A stretch of 5,400 nucleotides of DNA, taken from NCBI GenBank assembly GCA_049609325.1, contig JBMYYK010000059.1:1-5400 (forward strand), in the 5' to 3' direction. Positions 1 through 5,290 of this stretch are shown piece after piece. The notes beneath the pieces are model-generated. The model did no database searches. It saw only the letters and a program-made list of their open reading frames with translations, and was not told where the DNA came from. The translations under genes were made by a program, and so were the position numbers. This DNA is from GCA-2733415 sp049609325. GTDB lineage: Bacteria; Bacteroidota; Bacteroidia; Flavobacteriales; Flavobacteriaceae. Positions within the stretch are counted from its first letter, which is position 1. Each line of letters begins with the position of its first letter.

Positions 1-93
1 ATAATTACACCATCTTTTTATGATTTAATCGCAGTTTTTCAAACAAAAACGTATTTTTACAACTTAGTAGATACTAAAGCCGTTGAGTTTTAG
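1..93 (+). CDS. C-terminal end of an unrecognised upstream gene (partial)
   Basis: Frame 1 is open from the first base to a TAG at 91-93 and would encode the last 30 residues of a protein ending in ...NLVDTKAVEF. The other two + frames hit stops within the first 21 bases. The peptide is mixed polar and aromatic, with no transmembrane stretch. It ends 29 nt before the sprE start, and I see no terminator in between, so it may be cotranscribed with sprE. I do not recognise the family. A 30-codon open stretch could arise by chance in AT-rich DNA, so this is a likely but unproven gene end. Confidence 0.5.
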   Translation: MITPSFYDLIAVFQTKTYFYNLVDTKAVEF

Positions 94-122
94 TTATGTA
101 TTTAGAGTAAAAACATCAGATT

Positions 123-2669
123 TTGAGTAAAACACCAAGTCATAGTATTGCAGTCCTTTTTCTAGTTGTAGCATTAGTTAGTTGCTCTCGCAAGAAGGAT
201 AAGTTTCTTAACAGGTCATTTCATGCCATGTCAACAAAATATAACGTGTTGTATAATGGTAATTTAGCTTATGAGTCTGGTAAAAACGGATTAATTGAAA
301 CTTTTCAAGATGATTATTGGCATATACTTCCAGTTGAGCGCATGCGTGTTGATGAAGAGATTTTTCTTCCGGGAACAAATAAAAATGCCGATTTTCAACG
401 TGCTGAAGAAAAGGCTGTAAAAGCCATTCAGAAGCATGGTATGAATATCCGTGGAAAAGAAAAAAATCCGCAAACAGATGAAGCCTATCTATTGTTAGGT
501 AAAGCGAGGTATTTTGACCAGCGCTTTGTGCCGGCTTTGGAGGCTTTCAATTATATTTTGTACAAACACCCTACAAGTGACAAAATTAATCACGCTAAAA
601 TTTGGCGCGAAAAAGTTAATATCAGACTAGAAAATACGGAGCTGGCTATTGCTAATTTAAAACGATTGCTTGAGCAAAATGATTTAAATGATCAAGATAA
701 ATCTGATGCCAACGCCATGTTAGCCCAGGCATATATTAACAACAAACATTTAGATAGCGCTTTAGCATCAGTAAAAGTAGCGGTATCGTATACTAAAAAT
801 AAAGAAGTCAGAGGGCGTTTAGGGTATATAAAAGGACAATTATACAGTAAGTTAGGTTATAAGGATAGCGCTAATATTGCATTTGACGAAATAATAGCGC
901 TGAAACGTAAAACTTTATGGGTGTATTATGTAAATGCTCAAGTAGCTAAAGCGCGTAATTTTGATTTTGAAAACGGGAATAAATTAGAGTATTCTGAGTA
1001 CTTAACGAAGCTGTCAGAAAATAGAGAGTACAGGCCGTATTTAGATAAAATATACAATTTGATGGCGGTGTATCATCAAAATGTCACATCAGATTCATTG
1101 GCAATTCAGTACTATAATAAATCTATAAAGAATTCGACTTCAGATGATTATTTGCAGTCATTAAACTATCGTACACTGGCAGAATTTCAGTTCGATGCTA
1201 CTAATTATAAAGCGGCAGGAGCGTATTATGATAGTACTATGACCAAGCTGAAACCTAAAAGCAAAGAATTTAGGCAGTTTAAAAAGAAACGTGACAATTT
1301 AGAGGATGTTATAACGTATGAAGATTTAGCAAAGCGCAATGATAGTATCTTGAGAATTTTGAACTATACTGAAGATGAACGCACAGCGTATTTTACCAAG
1401 CATATTGCGGCCTTAAAAACTAAAGACTCGTTAAAAAAAGTTAAAGAGTCTGAAAAGTTGTTGGCGTCAGCAAATACAGCAGGAACGGCTTTAGGGAGCA
1501 AAGGTAAGAAAGGAAAAGGCTCTGTGTTTTATTTTTATAACCCAACCACAGTTGCGTATGGTAAAGTTGAGTTTAGAAAAGTATGGGGAGATAGAACTTT
1601 AGAAGACAATTGGCGCAGAAGTGATAAGGGTATTGTAGTGGTTGATAGTGATGATACATCATTAGTCACAGGCACAACAGATGATAACCAAAACGTAGAT
1701 GAAATTTATACTGTAGAGTACTATCTATCACAATTGCCTACAGCACCCAAACAGCGTGATAGTATAGTTGATAAGCGCAATTTTGCATACTACCAATTAG
1801 GGTTAATCTATAAGCAAAAGTTTAAAGAATATGAGTTAGCTAGCAACCGATTAGAGAAGTTGTGCAGTTTTAACCCAGGTGAACGTTTAGAGCTGCCTGC
1901 TAAATACCAGTTGTATAAAATTTATACTGAGATGAATAGCAGTAAGAAAGATGTTGTAAAACAAGAGATTCTTACGGAATATCCAACATCACGTTATGCT
2001 GAAATCTTAAGAAACCCAGATGCAGCATTGTCATTTGCAGAAGGGAGTCCAGAGGCTATATATGAGCGCTTATATAAAAAATATGAAGCTCAAGACTATG
2101 AAAGTGTAGCTGCTGAGTTAGATAAATACATCACACAATTTGATGGTGATGTCATGTTGCCTAAGTATGAGCTTTTAAAAGCTATTGTGTTAGGGAGAAT
2201 TGATGGTTTTGAAGCCTACAGAAAGCAAGTGAGTTATGTGGCGTTAAATTATCCTAATTCAGAAGAAGGTAAAGGTGCTCAACAACTATTAGCATCTTCA
2301 ATAGCAGCAATGTCTAAGCAAAAGCTAAAAAGTAATTTGTCAGGAAAAAGCTATAAGTTGGTGTATGTGCTTGACAAAAATCCAGAAGCAATTGAGGTAG
2401 TTAAAACAGGTGTTGAACAAGCTTTAAAAGATACAAGAAAATCTCATTTAAGTGTGTCTGTAGATTATTATAATCGAGCGCATACATTTGTAGTGGTTCA
2501 CGGATTTATCACAAAAGAAGTTGCTGCAAATTTCCATTCATTTTTAGAAGAAAATAAAAAGAAATATTCACCAGGTCAAACCTTTGTAATTCCTACTTCA
2601 GAGAATTATAAGGTTATACAGGTGCATAAAAAGTTAACTGAATTTCAAAACGCTCAAACCCCAAAGTAA
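123..2669 (+). CDS. sprE: Type IX secretion / gliding TPR lipoprotein SprE (PorW)
   Basis: This 848-residue lipoprotein belongs to the PorW/SprE family, which is required for type IX secretion and, in gliding flavobacteria, for motility. It is thought to connect the outer-membrane translocon with the periplasmic motor ring. Residues 9-20 are a hydrophobic signal core ending in lipobox L18-V19-S20-C21. The following residues S-R-K-K-D are basic rather than the acidic surface-export signal, so a periplasm-facing position is inferred. TPR-like helical repeats are visible at about 119-265 and 305-375, and again at about 555-725. Residues 466-502 carry a family-like block (FYFYN, then WGDR, then LEDNWRRSDK). 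The last 105 residues form an alpha/beta domain. The start is TTG: an in-frame stop at 108-110 leaves no ATG upstream, and the first downstream Met (36) lies beyond the lipobox. The length is usual for the family. The bactofilin gene follows 2 nt after the stop. Confidence 0.9.
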   Translation: MSKTPSHSIAVLFLVVALVSCSRKKDKFLNRSFHAMSTKYNVLYNGNLAYESGKNGLIETFQDDYWHILPVERMRVDEEIFLPGTNKNADFQRAEEKAVKAIQKHGMNIRGKEKNPQTDEAYLLLGKARYFDQRFVPALEAFNYILYKHPTSDKINHAKIWREKVNIRLENTELAIANLKRLLEQNDLNDQDKSDANAMLAQAYINNKHLDSALASVKVAVSYTKNKEVRGRLGYIKGQLYSKLGYKDSANIAFDEIIALKRKTLWVYYVNAQVAKARNFDFENGNKLEYSEYLTKLSENREYRPYLDKIYNLMAVYHQNVTSDSLAIQYYNKSIKNSTSDDYLQSLNYRTLAEFQFDATNYKAAGAYYDSTMTKLKPKSKEFRQFKKKRDNLEDVITYEDLAKRNDSILRILNYTEDERTAYFTKHIAALKTKDSLKKVKESEKLLASANTAGTALGSKGKKGKGSVFYFYNPTTVAYGKVEFRKVWGDRTLEDNWRRSDKGIVVVDSDDTSLVTGTTDDNQNVDEIYTVEYYLSQLPTAPKQRDSIVDKRNFAYYQLGLIYKQKFKEYELASNRLEKLCSFNPGERLELPAKYQLYKIYTEMNSSKKDVVKQEILTEYPTSRYAEILRNPDAALSFAEGSPEAIYERLYKKYEAQDYESVAAELDKYITQFDGDVMLPKYELLKAIVLGRIDGFEAYRKQVSYVALNYPNSEEGKGAQQLLASSIAAMSKQKLKSNLSGKSYKLVYVLDKNPEAIEVVKTGVEQALKDTRKSHLSVSVDYYNRAHTFVVVHGFITKEVAANFHSFLEENKKKYSPGQTFVIPTSENYKVIQVHKKLTEFQNAQTPK

Positions 2670-2671
2670 GT

Positions 2672-3079
2672 ATGTTTTCAGATCAAAAGAAAAAAATTAA
2701 AACAACCACATCATCTAGCGGACAACAAAATAGAATTGTTCAAGGCACAAAAATAGTAGGAACAATAGTTTCAGAAGCTGGCTTGAGAATTGATGGAGAA
2801 GTAGAAGGTGATGTGACCACGTCCGGCAAAGTAGTGCTGGGAGAAACAGGCGTGTTAAACGGAACGTTAAGCTGTTCTAACGCTGATTTTGAAGGTGTGT
2901 TTAAAGGAAAGTTAAATGTAAAAAATATGCTGACGTTAAGAAGTACATCACAAGTTGAAGGCGATGTGTTTATTAACAAGTTAACCGTTGAGCCAGGAGC
3001 ACTATTTAATGCTACATGTAGTATGGGGGCAGGAGTTAAAACGTTAAATGCGAATTCTGTTGAAGAAAAAACCGCTTAA
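2672..3079 (+). CDS. Bactofilin (polymer-forming cytoskeletal protein)
   Basis: This 135-residue protein is a bactofilin, a family that polymerises without nucleotide into filaments at the cytoplasmic face of the inner membrane and acts as a scaffold in cell shape, envelope or motility functions. The charged and Ser/Thr-rich tail at residues 1-20 precedes a right-handed beta-helix domain at about 22-118. It shows the typical short repeating strands with Gly turns: IVGTIVSEAGLRIDGEVEGD at 28-47, then VVLGETGVLNGTL, then FEGVFKGKLNV, then SQVEGDVFINKLTVEPGALF. A short disordered tail ends in EEKTA. It starts 2 nt after sprE, so translational coupling is likely. Its last 32 nt overlap the AtpZ-like gene in another frame. 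A partnership with SprE or the gliding machinery is only suggested by position. Confidence 0.9.
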   Translation: MFSDQKKKIKTTTSSSGQQNRIVQGTKIVGTIVSEAGLRIDGEVEGDVTTSGKVVLGETGVLNGTLSCSNADFEGVFKGKLNVKNMLTLRSTSQVEGDVFINKLTVEPGALFNATCSMGAGVKTLNANSVEEKTA

Positions 3080-3278
3080 TAAATACGTCAGATTCACCGG
3101 AATTGCCTTTCAGATGGGAGGTACAATTTATTTAGGAAGTGTTTTAGGAGAATGGCTCGATGGGAAATTTCCTAATGACAACGAATTGTATACCAAAATA
3201 TGTACGTTAGTAGCTGTTTTCGGAGCAATGTTTTCGGTTATTCATCAAGTTATAAAAATCACCAATCAAAATGATTAA
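3048..3278 (+). CDS. atpZ: AtpZ/AtpI family protein (F0F1 accessory)
   Basis: This 76-residue membrane protein has two transmembrane helices (about 16-34 and 49-69). Its first hairpin carries the family-like pattern G30-S-V-L-G-E-W-L-D38 followed by a short charged loop (GKFPND). Small AtpZ/AtpI-type proteins are encoded at the front of ATP synthase operons. They have been linked to c-ring assembly and, in alkaliphilic Bacillus, to Mg2+ supply together with AtpI. The basic N-terminus (KKKPLNK) suggests a cytoplasmic start. The ATG at 3048 lies inside the bactofilin gene, giving a 32-nt overlap. An in-frame TTG at 3060 would give a protein four residues shorter and a smaller overlap. The 3' end overlaps the next gene by 8 nt. 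The family call is fairly secure; the exact function is inferred from family and context. Confidence 0.85.
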   Translation: MRILLKKKPLNKYVRFTGIAFQMGGTIYLGSVLGEWLDGKFPNDNELYTKICTLVAVFGAMFSVIHQVIKITNQND

Positions 3279-3657
3279 AAGAATTATCATATATGTTTTA
3301 ATAGCCTGTGTTGCATTTTTAGGTGTATTTGTTAGTCATGATTATTACTTAAACAGTCATGATTTATATTTGCCGTATTCATTATTTAGGGTATACTTGT
3401 TTAATGTAGTGGCTTCAGTGTTAATTTATACAGCTATTGAAGTGCTTGCAGAAAAATTGCCTAGCCAAGCAGGATATGGGTTTTTGGCTTGTGTGTTTTT
3501 AAAAATAGGGAGTTTTGTAATACTGTTTCAAAACGCCGTGTTTTCAGAAGGAAGTTTAGAATTGTTTCAACGCTTGTCGTTAATAATCCCTTTTTTCTTA
3601 TTTATTTTAATTGAGTCAATAGCCATTGCGAAATTGTTAAACGGAAAGACGTATTAA
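3271..3657 (+). CDS. Four-helix membrane protein, AtpI-like (probably DUF6168 family)
   Basis: This 128-residue, very hydrophobic protein has four predicted membrane helices at about 5-22, 40-58, 69-88 and 102-121. Size, helix count and location between atpZ and atpB match AtpI, the assembly or ion-support protein of F0. The sequence does not look like classical AtpI, and from memory it fits the uncharacterised flavobacterial DUF6168 family; I could not check this. Charged or polar residues lie within or at the edges of helices: E57 near the end of helix 2, K78 in helix 3 and E115 in helix 4. The loop EKLPSQAGYG (61-70) between helices 2 and 3 is notable. The start ATG at 3271 overlaps the end of atpZ by 8 nt, which suggests translational coupling. 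No signal peptide separate from helix 1 is evident. Its role in ATP synthase biogenesis is inferred only from context. Confidence 0.7.
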   Translation: MIKRIIIYVLIACVAFLGVFVSHDYYLNSHDLYLPYSLFRVYLFNVVASVLIYTAIEVLAEKLPSQAGYGFLACVFLKIGSFVILFQNAVFSEGSLELFQRLSLIIPFFLFILIESIAIAKLLNGKTY

Positions 3658-3672
3658 TCGGTTTTTTAAAGT

Positions 3673-3715
3673 GCGTGCATGTGTTTTTTCATAAGCACCA
3701 CCACATGTTAGACGC
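3673..3715 (+). other. Imperfect inverted repeat after the AtpI-like gene
   Basis: GCGT (3673-3676) pairs with ACGC (3712-3715), and CATGTG (3678-3683) pairs with CACATG (3702-3707). The arms are separated by a bulge on the right side and an 18-nt loop. The hairpin begins 16 nt after the stop of the upstream gene. No T-tract follows it, so a rho-independent terminator is not well supported. It could be a weak 3'-end structure, an operator-like palindrome ahead of the atpB promoter, or chance. Confidence 0.3.
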
Positions 3716-3743
3716 ATTGCAGATAAACAAAATCAAAAAAGCG

Positions 3744-3773
3744 TTTGTAGTTTTGATTTATTGTGTACCTTTG
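3744..3773 (+). promoter_or_regulatory. Bacteroidota-type promoter for the atpB operon
   Basis: TTTG at 3744-3747 (-33 box) and TAccTTTG at 3766-3773 (-7 box, an exact match to TAnnTTTG) are separated by 18 nt. This fits the promoter pattern described for Bacteroides and Flavobacterium. Transcription would start near 3780, giving a leader of roughly 35 nt before atpB. It is the only strong match in the 158-nt gap between the AtpI-like gene and atpB, and it suggests that the F0 genes can be transcribed independently of the sprE-bactofilin-atpZ block. Confidence 0.7.
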
Positions 3774-3815
3774 CACCGAAATTTAGAGAGCATAAATTTT
3801 ATATAGCATTAAGGT

Positions 3816-4916
3816 ATGATGATGGCACAAAAATCTATCAAATTTTTATTAACGTTTGTAGTAACGTTATTTACAATGACTTCTTTTGCGGGTGGAACAC
3901 CTGGTAATCCAGTAGATACAAAAGAAGAGATAAAAGCTTATATTGAGCATCACTTAAAAGACTCACACGATTTTCACTTATATACAGATAATAAATCAGG
4001 GACACATGTAAGTTTTCCTTTACCAGTGATTGTTTGGACAACAAATGGATTAAGAACATTTATGTCTTCAGAATTTCATCATGACGATGCTGGACATGTT
4101 ATTGTTGAGCAAGATGGTGTGAAGTTAACAAAAATACACAGTAAAATTTACGAGTTAAACGCTGGAGAAACTGCAGTAATGTTTGATGAACATCACCACG
4201 CAACTAATGCAGCTAAAGTGTTAGATTTTTCTATTACAAAGTCTGTGTTAGGAATGTTGTTGACAGGGTTATTAATGTTATTAGCATTTTCATCATTAGC
4301 TAGAGGGTATAAAAAAGGTGCAATTCCAACAGGATTTGCAAGAGTTTTAGAGCCATTAGTAATTTATGTAAGAGATGAAATAGCACGTCCGAATATTGGA
4401 GAAAAGAAATACAGAAAGTTCATGGGGTTCCTATTAACAGTGTTTTTCTTTATTTGGATATTAAACTTATTAGGATTAACACCATTAGGATTTAATGTAA
4501 CAGGACAGATTGCTGTAACAGCATGTTTGGCAATTTTCACAATGGTAATTTACATGTTTAGTGGTAGTAAAGATTTTTGGGCGCATACATTATGGATGCC
4601 AGGAGTACCAGTAATATTACGCCCAGTATTAGCGGTTATAGAATTAGTAGGGTTTGTGGTTATTAAGCCATTCTCGTTACTAGTGCGTTTATTTGCAAAC
4701 ATTACAGCAGGTCACTTTGTTGTAATGAGTTTAATTGCGTTAACGATAATAATGAAAGAAGCTTTCGGACCTGTTGCGTCAACAGGAATGTCATTAGTGT
4801 TGTCATTATTCATTATGGTAATTGAAATATTAGTAGCGTTTTTACAAGCCTTTATCTTCACGATGTTATCATCGTTGTTTATTGGTATGGCTGTTGAAGA
4901 ACACGAACATCATTAA
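3816..4916 (+). CDS. atpB: F0F1 ATP synthase subunit a
   Basis: Subunit a forms the two half-channels of F0 through which protons reach and leave the c ring. The protein has 366 residues, longer than the 271 of E. coli because of the N-terminal region often seen in Bacteroidota. A signal-peptide-like segment (about 1-25, ending TSFA) is followed by a His- and acid-rich region to about 138. Helices follow at about 142-162, 203-224, 229-249, 268-284, 288-313 and 322-358. The essential channel arginine is R291 in LLVRLFANITAGH, with N295. H300 and E337 occupy the places of E. coli E219 and H245, and Q344 matches Q252. Three ATG codons in a row (3816, 3819, 3822) open the gene. AAGG at 3811-3814 is better spaced for the third, so the protein may begin at MAQK. 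A promoter lies at 3744-3773 and atpE follows 79 nt downstream. Confidence 0.97.
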   Translation: MMMAQKSIKFLLTFVVTLFTMTSFAGGTPGNPVDTKEEIKAYIEHHLKDSHDFHLYTDNKSGTHVSFPLPVIVWTTNGLRTFMSSEFHHDDAGHVIVEQDGVKLTKIHSKIYELNAGETAVMFDEHHHATNAAKVLDFSITKSVLGMLLTGLLMLLAFSSLARGYKKGAIPTGFARVLEPLVIYVRDEIARPNIGEKKYRKFMGFLLTVFFFIWILNLLGLTPLGFNVTGQIAVTACLAIFTMVIYMFSGSKDFWAHTLWMPGVPVILRPVLAVIELVGFVVIKPFSLLVRLFANITAGHFVVMSLIALTIIMKEAFGPVASTGMSLVLSLFIMVIEILVAFLQAFIFTMLSSLFIGMAVEEHEHH

Positions 4917-4941
4917 AAAATCCTCTAAGAGGTGTTTCTTT
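4915..4941 (+). terminator. Short hairpin between atpB and atpE, possible weak terminator
   Basis: CCTC (4922-4925) and GAGG (4929-4932) form a 4-bp stem with a TAA loop. A run of A immediately precedes it, overlapping the atpB stop codon, and a T-rich stretch (TGTTTCTTT) follows. The layout resembles flavobacterial A-stem-T terminators, but the stem is short and the T-tract is broken. It is best read as a weak attenuator or an mRNA-processing or stability element between atpB and atpE. Confidence 0.35.
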
Positions 4942-4972
4942 GAAAAGAGAAATTTTAAAGAGTATAAATTTG
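4939..4972 (+). promoter_or_regulatory. Possible internal promoter for atpE
   Basis: TAaaTTTG at 4965-4972 matches the Bacteroidota -7 consensus TAnnTTTG exactly. A TTTG at 4939-4942 lies 22 nt upstream as a possible -33 box, near the upper end of spacings described for Flavobacterium. The predicted transcription start near 4979 would leave a leader of about 17 nt before the atpE ATG. In such AT-rich intergenic DNA a chance match is quite possible. Its place directly ahead of the most abundant F0 subunit makes it plausible. Confidence 0.4.
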
Positions 4973-4995
4973 TTTAATATATAAATCAATTAGTT

Positions 4996-5184
4996 ATGTA
5001 CAATTTAATTGGAGCTGGATTAATCGTAATCGGTGGAGGAATTGGATTAGGTCAAATCGGAGGAAAAGCAATGGAAGGTATTGCTCGTCAACCTGAGGCA
5101 GCTGGAAAAATTCAAACTGCAATGATTATTATTGGAGCATTATTAGAAGGATTAGCTTTCGGTGCTTTAATCTTAGGAAAATAA
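4996..5184 (+). CDS. atpE: F0F1 ATP synthase subunit c
   Basis: Subunit c is the proteolipid that assembles into the rotating ring of F0. The 62-residue protein is a two-helix hairpin: helix 1 at about 3-24 is Gly-rich (GAGLIVIGGGIGLGQIGG), the polar loop contains the hallmark R31-Q32-P33-E34, and helix 2 spans about 38-61. The ion-binding carboxylate is E51 in ALLEGLAFG. Ungapped alignment on the RQPE loop with the sodium-type c subunit of Ilyobacter places L18 and G52-L53 where that protein has Gln32 and Ser66-Thr67. The sodium ligands are therefore absent and proton coupling is inferred. The ATG at 4996 is the natural start, as no signal sequence is needed; there is no clear Shine-Dalgarno site (AATTAGTT precedes it). 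The gene is flanked by a short hairpin and possible promoter upstream and a strong hairpin downstream. Confidence 0.97.
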   Translation: MYNLIGAGLIVIGGGIGLGQIGGKAMEGIARQPEAAGKIQTAMIIIGALLEGLAFGALILGK

Positions 5185-5206
5185 TCCAGAGAGAAACAAG
5201 AGACAC

Positions 5207-5240
5207 TACTCTGCAACGGTTGGTTGCAGAGTATGTTTTT
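5207..5240 (+). terminator. Terminator-like hairpin between atpE and atpF
   Basis: TACTCTGCAAC (5207-5217) and GTTGCAGAGTA (5223-5233) form a perfect 11-bp stem with a 5-nt loop (GGTTG), followed by TGTTTTT (5234-5240). This has all the parts of a rho-independent terminator on the + strand and starts 23 nt after the atpE stop. Because atpF begins 50 nt further on with no evident promoter of its own, partial termination or stabilisation of the atpE mRNA end is more likely than complete termination. There is no T-tract on the minus-strand side. Confidence 0.7.
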
Positions 5241-5290
5241 AGATTGAACAAAGAATAAACAAGTAGTATCAAGATTTAAATAGATATCAA

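Noticed and set aside
1..122. Divergent gene or promoter upstream of sprE
   Set aside because: The minus-strand ATG at 13-11 meets a stop two codons later, and no TAnnTTTG match is present on the + strand. The + strand frame 1 tail is the better explanation.
183..203. Surface-export signal after the SprE lipid-bearing cysteine
   Set aside because: Residues after Cys21 are S-R-K-K-D, basic rather than the acidic stretch seen in exported Bacteroidota lipoproteins.
291..473. 60-codon open frame on the minus strand within sprE
   Set aside because: It lies wholly inside sprE in antisense, with no recognisable domain or start context; the + strand protein is clearly real.
2740..2979. 79-codon minus-strand open frame within the bactofilin gene
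   Set aside because: Its regular Ser/Thr/Pro pattern is the antisense image of the bactofilin beta-helix repeats.
3871..4059. 62-codon minus-strand open frame within atpB
   Set aside because: Antisense to the well-supported AtpB N-terminal region, with no independent support.
5020..5060. Q20 of AtpE as a sodium-binding glutamine
   Set aside because: It lies 4 residues before the conserved Lys, whereas the sodium-ligand Gln32 of Ilyobacter lies 6 before it, so it is not the equivalent position.
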